From a virus: a stretch of DNA of 23,784 bases. The stretch spans positions 1 to 23,784 of IMG/VR virus record IMGVR_UViG_3300045131_000344; one strand, 5' to 3'. Position numbers and translations under genes: made by a program. The notes beneath the pieces were generated by a model. The model did not search any database, had not been told where the DNA came from, and worked only from the letters and a program-made list of their open reading frames with translations. Shown here piece by piece: positions 9,515-18,600 of the stretch; the stretch's first letter is position 1, and the number at the start of each line of letters is the position of its first letter.

Positions 9515-10281
9515 TTGTCGAACGACCACAAGAAAGTACGCACTGGTACGCCAAAGACGGCTCACCAGCCTACACGGTGACTGCAAAGAACGGTGAGCAG
9601 CGCAATACGACCCTCAGAGACGCCAAAAAGATGGGGCTGCTACCTTCGGTCACCACCATCATGAAAGCCGCTGCAAGCCCCGGATTAGAGGCTTGGAAGA
9701 TGAACCAGATGATGCTGGCAGCCTTGACCCTCCCAAGGGGTGACGGCGAAGGCGAAGAGTCGTTCATCAAGCGCATTCAGAGTGACTCGCGGGAGCACGC
9801 CAAGATGGCTGCTGAACGAGGGACAGCGGTCCATGCGGCAATTGAGCGCTTCTACGAGGGGCACATCGAGGCCGACAGCCTGCCTTACCTCGAGGCTGTC
9901 TACAGAGCAGTTGATGAAAAGTTTGGCAATCTGAACTGGTCGGTTGAGAAGTCATTTGCCTACACCTCGTCGCCGTTCGGCTTTGCTGGAAAGATCGACA
10001 TGCACAGCATGGACGGCGAGGGTGTGGTCATTGACTTCAAGACCAAGGAGTTCACAACCGAATCACTGGAAAAGGTCACAGGCTTTGACGAGAACGTCAT
10101 GCAGCTCGCAGCCTACAGGGCGGGCTTGGCAATAACCAAAGCACGCTGCGCAAACGTCTTTGTCTCGGTCACTGAGCCGGGGCTTGTCGTGGTCAAGGAG
10201 TGGACGCAAGAAGAGCTGGACCGTGGCTGGTCGATGTTCGATGCACTCAAGACCTTTTATTACGCCAAATCACAACTCTAA
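9511..10281 (+). CDS. PD-(D/E)XK nuclease (Cas4/RecB-like exonuclease)
   Basis: The product is 256 residues. All elements of a RecB/Cas4-type nuclease are visible: His108 in GTAVHAAIERFY, Asp163 in FAGKIDMHS, Asp175 and Lys177 in VVIDFKTKEF, and the QLAAY motif (Gln198, Tyr202). Such phage enzymes degrade or process DNA ends for recombination or replication, and here it pairs with an NGO0469 ssDNA-binding-like protein. No iron-sulphur cysteine cluster is seen, so it is nearer to phage exonucleases than to Cas4. ATG 9511 overlaps the preceding stop as ATGA with GGAAAG ten bases upstream; an in-frame ATG at 9493 is the main alternative. Confidence 0.88.
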   Translation: MIVERPQESTHWYAKDGSPAYTVTAKNGEQRNTTLRDAKKMGLLPSVTTIMKAAASPGLEAWKMNQMMLAALTLPRGDGEGEESFIKRIQSDSREHAKMAAERGTAVHAAIERFYEGHIEADSLPYLEAVYRAVDEKFGNLNWSVEKSFAYTSSPFGFAGKIDMHSMDGEGVVIDFKTKEFTTESLEKVTGFDENVMQLAAYRAGLAITKARCANVFVSVTEPGLVVVKEWTQEELDRGWSMFDALKTFYYAKSQL

Positions 10282-10291
10282 GGATTCCATC

Positions 10292-10507
10292 ATGGCAACA
10301 GCACCCTTCCGCATTTACATAGTGACCGACAGCAGCAATGACTCCCGCCTTGTCAAAGCTCAGAACCCACAGCAGGCCATCAGCCATGTTGCTGGCAGCA
10401 CCTTCACCGTGCGCAAAGCAACGCCTGAGGATGCGTTTACAGCCGCCCAGCAGGGCAAGCAAATCGAGCTGTACAAAGACACGGCACAACAAGAGCTTGA
10501 AATCTGA
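10292..10507 (+). CDS. Conserved small phage protein
   Basis: The product is 71 residues starting MATAPFRIYIVTDSSNDSRL. Predicted beta-alpha-beta: FRIYIVTD, a VKAQNPQQAISHVAGSTF helix, then FTVRKATPEDAFTAAQQGK. This FxxYIVTDs.ndsRLVrA...A..HVA pattern recurs in phage early operons and has no known function. The start has AAGGA eight bases upstream (taaggattccatcATG), a leader nearly the same as that of the gene at 10666. It ends with a one-base overlap with the next start. Confidence 0.8.
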   Translation: MATAPFRIYIVTDSSNDSRLVKAQNPQQAISHVAGSTFTVRKATPEDAFTAAQQGKQIELYKDTAQQELEI

Positions 10508-10656
10508 TGGGCTGGGTCATTGGCTTGGCCTGCCTTCTGGCTTGGTTCACTCACATCTTCACTTGCTTCTCGCAAGGGCTGTGGGGCTTTCTTTTAGCGG
10601 GGGCAATCATGTTCCCAATCGGCATTCTTCACGGCATCTGGCTGTGGTTTAACTAA
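10507..10656 (+). CDS. 49-residue two-span membrane protein
   Basis: Starts at ATG 10507, overlapping the preceding stop as TGATG, and ends at TAA 10654-10656. The peptide reads MGWVIGLACLLAWFTHIFTC, then FSQGLWGFLLAGAIMFPIGI and LHGIWLWFN: two hydrophobic segments joined by a short polar turn. I recall a closely similar small membrane protein (LLAWFTHI..., FPIGIIHG) in other betaproteobacterial phages at the same place in the early operon. Role unknown; it is shorter than usual holins and sits with DNA-metabolism genes rather than lysis genes. Confidence 0.8.
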   Translation: MGWVIGLACLLAWFTHIFTCFSQGLWGFLLAGAIMFPIGILHGIWLWFN

Positions 10657-10665
10657 GGATTCATC

Positions 10666-11439
10666 ATGTTCATCTCAAAATACGAGAAAGAAAAACTTCA
10701 GCAAAAGGTAGACGACCTGTCGCTTCTTGTGACTCAAGCAACAGACCGCGCCAACAGGTCTGAAGAAAAGCTCTTGGAGCTGTCTTCGAAACTTTTAAGC
10801 ATCGAAGAGGTGCAAATAAAGCATCGGTTAAAAGTCACCGAAGTTATCAACGAGTTTGACGAGATTGAGGGATTGAGCGATGAAGTCGTTGCAAAGATCA
10901 CAACCTGTGACTCTCGGATTCAAGGGCTGGAGAATTTTTTTGCATCACGCTATCGTCACTACGATGACATGGACAAAGAGTTGCAGTCTTTGTCCAAAAC
11001 AAGCAAGGGTGCAACCGTAGATATTTTAGAACTCAAGGAAAGACTTGATAAGTTTATTGACCGGCAAAATCTCTGCAACTCAAAGTTTGGTGAACACATA
11101 AAAACACTGTTTGCCGACCAAAAGATAACAAGAGGTGTTCTTTTTGGATTGAAAAAAGACGTAACAGACAACAAGAAAGATTTTCACAAACTTTGCAAAA
11201 TTGCAGTCACTCGTGATGATCCTGTTTTTGTTTTTGGAGGTGAAGAAAACTTGCCCGCCAAGGTAGTTGGCAAGGCAAGAAAAATTAAATCAACAAAGGG
11301 CATCAAGTCTGGGCCACTGGTCAAAACACTTGAAGCTCCTTGGGGGGTCAAAAAAGATGGCTCACCACGCAAGCGCCCCGGCAGACCAACCTTGATCAAG
11401 CTAGAAGGAGCAAAGAATGCGCAACCCGTATCTGTCTAA
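10666..11439 (+). CDS. Coiled-coil protein with C-terminal AT-hook
   Basis: The product is 257 residues. Residues 1 to about 135 show near-continuous heptads (KEKLQQKVDDLSLLVTQATD, then RSEEKLLELSSKLLSIEEVQ), predicting long coiled coils. The last 35 residues are basic and contain RKRPGRP (235-241), an AT-hook core that binds AT-rich minor groove. The combination suggests an oligomeric DNA-binding or nucleoid-associated protein; partner and function are unknown. The DNA is visibly more A-rich than flanking genes, a possible sign of separate origin. Start ATG 10666 has AAGGA eight bases upstream. The C-terminus overlaps the next gene by 23 bases. Confidence 0.75.
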   Translation: MFISKYEKEKLQQKVDDLSLLVTQATDRANRSEEKLLELSSKLLSIEEVQIKHRLKVTEVINEFDEIEGLSDEVVAKITTCDSRIQGLENFFASRYRHYDDMDKELQSLSKTSKGATVDILELKERLDKFIDRQNLCNSKFGEHIKTLFADQKITRGVLFGLKKDVTDNKKDFHKLCKIAVTRDDPVFVFGGEENLPAKVVGKARKIKSTKGIKSGPLVKTLEAPWGVKKDGSPRKRPGRPTLIKLEGAKNAQPVSV

Positions 11440-11656
11440 GGAGGAGGTCGTTAAGACCTTCCTGAGCAAGATTGCAGTTCACCTCGACGAGAGCCACGAG
11501 TTCTCGGCAGAGGACTTGGAGAAGATCGCTACGGGATTCATCATGGAAGCGATGCCAGCGATTGTTCGCCTAGAGCGCCAGCAGTGTATTGACTTCGCCA
11601 AAAGCCTGAACAGGTTTGTTGGCGAGAAGCTGCAAGAAAAGCGCGGCAGTCTGTAA
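11417..11656 (+). CDS. Hypothetical small protein, last of rightward operon
   Basis: The product is 79 residues starting MRNPYLSKEEVVKTFLSKIA, all-helical, with VHLDESHEFSAEDLEKIATG and RLERQQCIDFAKSLNRFVGE segments. A strong AGAAGGAG ribosome-binding site lies inside the end of the preceding gene. The stop is directly followed by an A8 tract and the hairpin that terminates the converging late transcript. The hairpin has no T tract on this strand, so how the rightward operon ends is not clear from the sequence. Confidence 0.75.
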   Translation: MRNPYLSKEEVVKTFLSKIAVHLDESHEFSAEDLEKIATGFIMEAMPAIVRLERQQCIDFAKSLNRFVGEKLQEKRGSL

Positions 11657-11682
11657 AAAAAAGGCCCCCAGAGATGGGGGCC
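11655..11682 (-). terminator. Rho-independent terminator of the leftward late operon
   Basis: On the minus strand GGCCCCC-ATCTCT-GGGGGCC is followed by eight T: a perfect 7-bp GC stem 15 bases after the transglycosylase stop. It lies between the converging early and late operons. Confidence 0.92.
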
Positions 11683-11696
11683 GAACCTTGCATGGC

Positions 11697-13118
11697 CTAC
11701 GGTCTAGCATACCTGAACGATGGCGTCTGCGTTTGCAGAATTTCTTCTGGCGTAAGTGGGATCTCTGCATCGTCTGGCACGCTGCGCAGCTTGTCGCGCA
11801 AATACTGCGTCAGGGGCGATGCTGCCGACACTACGGCACCGATGGCACGTATCTTCGGGTTGGGCATCATTTGCATCGCACCGCCTATGCCGCCTGCGGC
11901 AGCAATAGTAGCGCCAGTGGTGTCACCCTGCCGTAGCCTTGCATCAGCTTCCTGTGCGGCCATAGCTGCTGAGAGGCCACCCAGCCCGCCCATAGTGATT
12001 GGTGAGTTTAAAACGGCACCAGCGCCCCGCTTGGCGACTCCTGCGGCCTGCGACAGTGCGCTGGGTGGGGTGGGAGGTGGTAAAGCGGCGGATACGGGTG
12101 CAGCAACAGGTATTTGCGTAAGCCCACTGGGGCCTTGAACATAGTTCGCCCGTGGGACGCCGCCGCCACCTTGCTGGGGCGTCATGATCCCGCCAAAACG
12201 AGGGTTTTCCACAAACTGGTTGGGGAACAACTGTTGCACTCGGCCAAGACCCTCTCGCCGCTGAGTCGTCAGATCATGAACTCCACCAGCTTGTTTGGTC
12301 ATGTCCAGCGCCCGACCAGCTTCAATGTCAGACAGGCCAAAAGCCTTGCCGTAGTTGTAGGCGCCAGCCCCACCCATCTGCTGAAGAGGCGCAGCAGGCC
12401 CGCCAACAGGTCCAGCGGGCCCACCAGCAACTGGCCGAGCCATTGGACCACCAGCGGGAGCGCTGGGAGCGGTAGGCGAAGGAGCTTGTGCAGCGGCCAA
12501 TGCTCCGGGTATCTGCCGGATAGCAGCAGCCGTGTCGCCGACATTTTGGGCAACGTCCAGTCCTTTGGACAGCGCAGCGCCAGCACCCATGCCCATGGCG
12601 CCAGCAGCAATCCGCGCCTTGTTTGCCATGAAGTCGCTCTCGGACGCGGGGGTTGGCACCGGCTCGGGCACAGCCTCAGGCTTTGACTCGCTTGGGGCAA
12701 AGCCACCCAGACCTCCGATGTCTTTGAGGTAACCCTTGGTGGACTCTGGCAAAGCGTTTTTGTCAGGGTCTGTGAAGTACGGGTGGTTGTGCCCAGCGTT
12801 GTACCCAGCCGCAGCCAGTACGGGGTCGCCAAACTTGTCCAGACCCTGCTTGAGATAGGTCAGGCCGATTGTGATGTTCTTGTTTGGATCTTTCAGATCT
12901 TCAACAGTAAAGCCCATCATCTCGGCTGTCTTTGGCATGACCTGCATCAAACCAATTTCGCCGCTCGTGCCGTTTTTGGTGTTGGGGTTTAGACCACTCT
13001 CGCGGAAGGCCAAGGCCACGGCGAGTTTTGGGTCAATGCCCATCTCTTTGGCCTTGCGGGCAATATCTAGCGCAACCTGCGCTTGATCTTCATTGAGTTT
13101 TTTGAGTAGTTCGTCCAT
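11697..13118 (-). CDS. Virion-associated lytic transglycosylase (SLT domain)
   Basis: The product is 473 residues. The N-terminal ~130 residues are a soluble-lytic-transglycosylase domain: catalytic Glu40 in ALAFRESGLNP, GEIGLMQVMPKTA (53-65) and AAGYNAGHN (103-111). It would cleave the glycan strands of peptidoglycan, probably while DNA enters the cell. The rest is Ala/Gly/Pro-rich with short hydrophobic stretches (ARIAAGAMGMGAGAALSKGL and on) and no further enzyme motif. As last gene of a run of large virion proteins it fits the ejection-protein position of podophages (P22 gp16 or T7 gp16 analogues) rather than a lysis endolysin. The ATG at 13118 shares one base with the preceding stop (TAATG). 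Confidence 0.88.
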   Translation of the reverse strand: MDELLKKLNEDQAQVALDIARKAKEMGIDPKLAVALAFRESGLNPNTKNGTSGEIGLMQVMPKTAEMMGFTVEDLKDPNKNITIGLTYLKQGLDKFGDPVLAAAGYNAGHNHPYFTDPDKNALPESTKGYLKDIGGLGGFAPSESKPEAVPEPVPTPASESDFMANKARIAAGAMGMGAGAALSKGLDVAQNVGDTAAAIRQIPGALAAAQAPSPTAPSAPAGGPMARPVAGGPAGPVGGPAAPLQQMGGAGAYNYGKAFGLSDIEAGRALDMTKQAGGVHDLTTQRREGLGRVQQLFPNQFVENPRFGGIMTPQQGGGGVPRANYVQGPSGLTQIPVAAPVSAALPPPTPPSALSQAAGVAKRGAGAVLNSPITMGGLGGLSAAMAAQEADARLRQGDTTGATIAAAGGIGGAMQMMPNPKIRAIGAVVSAASPLTQYLRDKLRSVPDDAEIPLTPEEILQTQTPSFRYARP

Positions 13119-14698
13119 TACCGTACTCCAAGTTCTTCACGCAGCCTGCGCCCCGCTGGGCCATAATTTCCAGCCGCTGGGGACTGGGTTTTCGGTGCGG
13201 GCCTACTGACGCCGAAGCTGCCCGCTATCCCAGCTATTTTGTTTAGGTAATCTTGAGCCATACGCTGGCCCTGAGGCGTGTCCATAAACTCGTCAGCATC
13301 CATCTTGCTCGTACGAAGAGCAGAGGCACGCTTGCGATCAAAATCCGCACGAGCCTCCATCATGCTCAACTTGGACAAGATTGTTTGAGGATTGTCTTTG
13401 GGTGACAAGGTTGCGTCACCAAACAAACCACGCTCGAAGTTGGAAATTGCGCCCTGACCCGCAGCGAGCTTGGCCTGCTGGAGCTGGATGTTCGCCATTA
13501 TGGAGAGGCCAAACCGATAGCGGTCAATCTGGTCTTGCGGCAGGCCGAGGTTCCTCAATGTGTCTTCCAGCGCACCAGCACGAATGCTGGTGGAGCCGGG
13601 GCTTTGAACACCCTCTTGCACAAGATTCAACAGAGCCGTACCAAAATCTGGGCGGTTAAAAATACCAAAAATTTCTTTGGCATCGGGGCGACTTGCAATT
13701 GACCTAAGAGCGGAATACGAGGCCATGCGGCCAGTCGCATCTTTTCCTGCTTCAATTGCCTCCTGAGTTCTGCCTACTTCAGCTTCGGCGGTTTTCGTGC
13801 CTTTTGTCTTTGCCGCCGCAGCCTCAGCTTCTTGCTGCTGTACGGTCGGACGCAATTGCGGCTTTGCCCCGGCGGGTGCTGGAGGTGCTGCTCCATCGAC
13901 TGCTACTGGTGGAGGGGCGGCTGGGGTTGCGCCACGGAATACATCGATGAACTCTTTGCCCCTACCTTCCGAATCAGCCAGCTTGTACTGGCTGTACTCG
14001 TAAGGCGTCATGTTGAATGTGCCATAAGTAGTCGTAAACGGCTCTTGCTTCTGACCCGGTATTTCAAGGTTGAGATACTTCTGAGTGTCCTGATCAAAAA
14101 CAATTCCGTTCATAGAAATTTTGAAACGCTCACGATCTGACGTCACCATGTCTTGCAGGATCTTAGCCTTTTCAGCCATGCCCGGCATGCTGGCAAGGCG
14201 AGCAATGTCTTGAGAAGTAATCACACGGCCCTGAGGAGCGCTAACTGCTGGGGCTCCAGAAGTCGGTGCTGTTCCACCTAGCGTGCTTGCAGCGGGTGGA
14301 GCGGCGCCCGGTTGAGCTGCACTGGGTTGAGCTGCACCGGGCCGCCCACGAGACATCATCTCACGGAAAACTTTATCACCAGCGGTTGTTTGATAGGTCT
14401 GCAAGCCCTGCTGAGCAAGCTCCATGCGCATTCCCGCCAACTCACGCGCACGTTTTTGTTCGCCTTCTTGTGAGGTGCCAATTGCTCCAGCCACATTGCC
14501 AATAACCTCACCAAAAGAACCAGTCTTCGTTGGCGAAGCCAAGGCTTGAGAAATTGCCAAAAGCATCGGGTCAAATGCTTGATTTTCACGAGCACTAAGG
14601 GCTTGGCGCAAGTTCTCTTGCGCGTCCTTGTAGTCCTGAACGCGCTGCTGACCTTCTTCAGTGTCAGCATATAGGGATAAAGGTGATGTCTTGGCCAT
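13118..14698 (-). CDS. Internal virion / ejection-like structural protein
   Basis: The product is 526 residues starting MAKTSPLSLYADTEEGQQRV. Residues about 10-110 are helical with a PMLLAISQALASPTKTGSFG segment. Pro/Ala linkers follow near 120-150 and 255-280 (GAAQPSAAQPGAAPPAAS), and a helical C-terminal domain contains NIQLQQAKLAAGQGAISNFE, then RGLFGDATLSPKDNP. The sequence type (helical blocks joined by Ala/Pro linkers, no membrane spans) and its place between two other structural genes and a transglycosylase suggest an internal or ejected virion protein. No enzyme motif. The ribosome-binding site is AGGGAAAATT before ATG 14698. Confidence 0.7.
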   Translation of the reverse strand: MAKTSPLSLYADTEEGQQRVQDYKDAQENLRQALSARENQAFDPMLLAISQALASPTKTGSFGEVIGNVAGAIGTSQEGEQKRARELAGMRMELAQQGLQTYQTTAGDKVFREMMSRGRPGAAQPSAAQPGAAPPAASTLGGTAPTSGAPAVSAPQGRVITSQDIARLASMPGMAEKAKILQDMVTSDRERFKISMNGIVFDQDTQKYLNLEIPGQKQEPFTTTYGTFNMTPYEYSQYKLADSEGRGKEFIDVFRGATPAAPPPVAVDGAAPPAPAGAKPQLRPTVQQQEAEAAAAKTKGTKTAEAEVGRTQEAIEAGKDATGRMASYSALRSIASRPDAKEIFGIFNRPDFGTALLNLVQEGVQSPGSTSIRAGALEDTLRNLGLPQDQIDRYRFGLSIMANIQLQQAKLAAGQGAISNFERGLFGDATLSPKDNPQTILSKLSMMEARADFDRKRASALRTSKMDADEFMDTPQGQRMAQDYLNKIAGIAGSFGVSRPAPKTQSPAAGNYGPAGRRLREELGVR

Positions 14699-14709
14699 AA
14701 TTTTCCCTG

Positions 14710-15615
14710 TTATTCAATTGGGCCACTGAGCTGCTGTGGAAGGCCGGTAGGCAAATTGCTGCCAATAAAATCAATCAGCCTGTTGCCAACTGCGTCTTTG
14801 CCGCTGAACGCAGCGCCAACCAGAGTTCCAAGACTTCCGATTTGCGAAAGCGCGGATGGCGCATAAGAGGTTGGAAGCTCTTGTTTGACCGTGTTGGTAG
14901 TTGTTGGGTACGTGTAACCACGAAGAATCTGGGCAACGTTTTGCGCTCGAGTCAGTGGAGCTTCGATCTTAGATTGTTCGTAGCCCAACTCTTGCGTTCC
15001 GATGTCACCAAGGGCCTTGAGGCCTGTAAGACCTGCTTGCGACTCTTGCGCTCCAAGACCGCCCAAGGCTTGGCCTGCTTGGATGTCATAGCCGCGATCA
15101 CGAAGTGCCGCCTCAAGGGCAGACTTGTATCCTTCAGAGCGCAGTTTGGCTTGGTTGCCATAAAGGTCGCTCTGGACGTCCGCAAGGGTCTGTCCAGCCG
15201 CTCCCGCATACCGCTGGCTACCGAAGCCGCCAGTACCTGCAAAAGCGCCTCTAAGGGCTGGCAAAAGGTTCTGCTGTGTGTTCAAGCCGCTTTGGCGAGT
15301 CATCTCTCCAACAACGTCTTGCTCAAACGGGTTGTAGAACTGAGAAATATCAGCGGGAGATACGCCCTCGGCAGCCCCTTGCAGCGTTTGCAAGGACTGC
15401 TCCATCGGCGCCTGATAGCGATTGATGGTGCCCTGAGCCCCAGAATACAGATCTTGCAGGTTTTGTGGCAAGCCCGCGATCGTGCCTTGGTCCATCAAGC
15501 CCTGCCCAGTTGTTGCCAACTGAGTCAGGTAGTCCGTCAGGTATTGAGGCGCCACCTGTTGGGTGGAGGACTTCAGCTCAACTGGTGTGGGCGTGCCCGG
15601 ATCAAATAAACTCAT
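14710..15615 (-). CDS. Virion structural protein of podophage internal type
   Basis: The product is 301 residues starting MSLFDPGTPTPVELKSSTQQ. The ISQFYNPFEQDVVGEMTRQS segment, then RGAFAGTGGFGSQRYAGAAG and a periodic Ala/Gln-rich helix to about residue 230, match a pattern (YxNPYxxxVVdxxxr...AGAFGGSR.A) that I recall in internal or tail proteins of marine and freshwater podophages. The protein is probably packaged in the capsid or forms part of the DNA-delivery channel. A strong AAAAGGAGCGCCAA ribosome-binding site precedes ATG 15615, and the ATG overlaps the giant gene's stop by 4 bases. Confidence 0.72.
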   Translation of the reverse strand: MSLFDPGTPTPVELKSSTQQVAPQYLTDYLTQLATTGQGLMDQGTIAGLPQNLQDLYSGAQGTINRYQAPMEQSLQTLQGAAEGVSPADISQFYNPFEQDVVGEMTRQSGLNTQQNLLPALRGAFAGTGGFGSQRYAGAAGQTLADVQSDLYGNQAKLRSEGYKSALEAALRDRGYDIQAGQALGGLGAQESQAGLTGLKALGDIGTQELGYEQSKIEAPLTRAQNVAQILRGYTYPTTTNTVKQELPTSYAPSALSQIGSLGTLVGAAFSGKDAVGNRLIDFIGSNLPTGLPQQLSGPIE

Positions 15616-18600
15616 TTGGCGCTCCTTTTGCTAGATTTTAAGTAATCCAGCGGGGATTTCAAAGCTGGAGGTGGAAGATCTTTTGGCCCCTTGGATCTGG
15701 ATCTATCTCGAATGTTGTGCATCATCTCGTACAACTTGTCAGTTCCAGCCTTGGTTGAACCGTTGCCAAGGGCGGAAACTACGTCAGCAGGGAAGACAAA
15801 CTCTCCGTCTGCAAGCCATGCGGGGATGTCATCGGACTGGCCGTCACCCTTACCCGCCACATGCTTGCCATCCTTAAAGTCTTCGCGGCCGCTGTACTTG
15901 CCTAAAGCCCCCCCAGATTTTGACATCAGGGGCAGGATCATGCCGCCAGATGCCTTCAATGGCTCTACAAAACCACCTTCTTTGTAATTTGCCGAAGAGC
16001 CTGCGAGGATGTCATCGATGCTGTCTTCTGAGCCGTAAGAGTAATATTTACTATCGGGCTCAGGAGCGCTGGCAGTTTCGCCGCGCAACATTTTTGCTAG
16101 TGCGCCGATGTCTTCATCAAACTGCTTGGTTTGCTGCTCGGGGGAGGCCTTTTGCTGCATCAAGTCCAGCAAGCGTGGGTCGATTTCGTTCATCATGACG
16201 TCTCTTTCTAATTCTGCTTGGGCTTCCTTAACCCGAGCAAGTGGATCAATTGCTTGCTGCGTTTCACGCGATCTTAATGCTTCGCCCGTAGGATCGTTTG
16301 TCAGTGGAGCCCCTAGGGCGCCACCAAGCATTGCCAGACCTGTTGGGGCGTTTACCCTTGATGGGCGCACAGACTCAGGCTGAGCAACAGACTCAGTTGG
16401 CGTAGCTTGAGTTTTTGGTAGGTCAACAACCGGTTGTTTCCAGTCAGGTGGAATTTTCGTCTCTTCAAGATCAATAATCTCGCCAGTATCTGTGTTGACC
16501 TTAATCGTCGTCTGGGTGTCAGTATTGGGATCTGTTAGAACAGTGATTTGAGTATTACTGTCGATCGTGGTCTGAGTCGTTACGTTGTTGTTTGTATCAA
16601 TCGTTGTCGATGTGGTCGTGTTTGTGTTTGAGTTGACAACCGTCTGCGTGTTCGTGTTTGTATTGGCATCAACCACAATCGTAGTTTGCGTGTTGGTGTT
16701 TGGATCAACAGTGGTCTGAGTTGTGACGTTGGAATTTGCATCTACTACCGTATTTGTGTTTCCATCAACCGTTGTGACTACGTTGGCATCCTTGCCCGAA
16801 GCCTGAGCCGCGTCTACGCCTGTGACATCTTGGCCCGCCGTGCTGTCAGCAATTGCTTTTCCAGCGTCCGCTTCCGAGCCAACTGGAACAATTGTTTCTG
16901 GTTTGAATGAACCATCAGTAGATGCAAGACCTTGGGACGCAAACGATTGCGTCAAGTCAGCTTGAACGTCAGCAGCAGTTTGGATAGATCCAGATGTTTT
17001 TGCACCAATGAAACCGCCAACAACTGACTTGGTCAAGGCCTCGGCAAGAGAGTCACCCGTTGCAAGGGCGATAAGCCCTTCTTCAACGCTCTCTTGGCCG
17101 AATTCTTTACCTGCGCTGGAAACTTTTTTCCCAAGAAAATCTTCTATTGCCTTACCATATTTTTTGGCAACAGCCGCATCAACAATACCAGAGGTTGCCA
17201 TGGTGATGAGACCAGCAGTTCCAGCGCTTCTGTCTGCAATTCTTGCGGCCTCTGCTGGTGATGTGCCCTTTTCGATTTCCTCGGCATATATTTGACGACC
17301 AGTTGAGCCAGCCGACTCAAGAGAATTGAGCAGCGTGTCGGCAACAACCCCGGCCGAAATACCTGCAAACTTAATGATTTTGGCGGCGACTCCAACTGGC
17401 AGCGCCTCCTGAATAACTTCTTTGGCAACCTCAGTCAAGACCAACGGATTCTCAATGGCTCCCTTGACGCCAGCAGCAAGTTTCCCGTAGTAGGTGGGTT
17501 CATCCGAGACGCCCTTGACCCAATTGCTGACCGCTTGCTTGGTCTCCGGAAGCTCAAGCCTTTTTCCGATGTCTTCCAAATACTTGCCTGCGCTTACGCC
17601 AGCGTTATCACGGCTCACCAAGCCCATGTTGCCAAGACCAGTGCTGATGTCGGCGATCTGCTCACCAAACGCACCAAACAATGTTGCCAGCCCCTGCTTG
17701 GCAACATCCGATCCAGTGCCTTCAAGGCCGCCAACGCCTTCAACGATTGCGTCAGCTATGTTGGCTCCAATCTTGCCGCTCTCGCTATTAGAGTCAACGA
17801 CATCATCGCCGAAACCAACAACCTCTACTATTGGAATACCGCGCTCGTCGTACCTGAAGCCACGCTGATCAAACGGTGTTGATGCGTAGTTGCCAGACAA
17901 AATATCTTGAATGGAGGCTTTCTGTAAAACTGAAACCCCGCCAGAGTTTATGGCTGTACCAATTTTTTGGATGAAGGCATCGACCTCGTTCGGGTCGAGC
18001 GTGCCAACCGTTTTGCCAAGCGCATTTGCGTACTCGTCTGCCAAGCGCTCTACCTGAGCATTTTTTGAAGTTTCGACAGGCTCCAATTGGCCGAGATCAA
18101 CGCCAGTATTGACTGGTGTCGGAATCGCCCCACCCACAACAACAGCCGATGCTTCTGCTGCGGCAAGGGCTTCTTCATCAGTGGCGCCAGCGTTCTTCGC
18201 TCCGATAAAAGCAGCAGTGCTGGCATCATCTCGGGCCAACACATCCTTAGCCGTACCCTCAGCAACGGGAGCCCCCTCTATCACGGAGCTTATGGAGCTT
18301 CTGGGTTGCATCGTACTGAGGCCAGCACTTACATCAGTGAAGAGGTTGCCAAGGTAGTCGTACTTTTTGCGCCTGCCTGAAGGTGCGGAGTACCCTAAAG
18401 GTGCAGCCTGCGCCAGCCCTTTTCCAAGAGGGTCTAAATATCCGTACTGACCGCCAACATCTGACCCGCTACCATCCGGACCAGTTGCAACTGATGGGCC
18501 AGCGGCTCCTATGGATGGGGCTCCTGCGCCAGCTCCTGAGCCTCTTGCATCTCCAGCAGTAATGCCTGCTGTAAGGCCACTGGTTGCGGCGTTCACGGCC

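Noticed and set aside
9511-10281. Cas4 adaptation nuclease
   Set aside because: PD-(D/E)XK motifs fit, but the Cas4 iron-sulphur cysteines are absent and there are no CRISPR genes or repeats; a phage exonuclease is the better call.
11674-12138. Plus-strand open frames opposite the transglycosylase C-terminus
   Set aside because: They arise from the Ala/Gly/Pro codon bias of the real minus-strand gene and contain no recognisable domain.
14842-15609. Long plus-strand open frame opposite the 301-residue structural gene
   Set aside because: It is a Leu/Arg/Ser/Cys-rich antisense reading with no ribosome-binding site, fully opposed to a gene with a strong ribosome-binding site and coherent composition.
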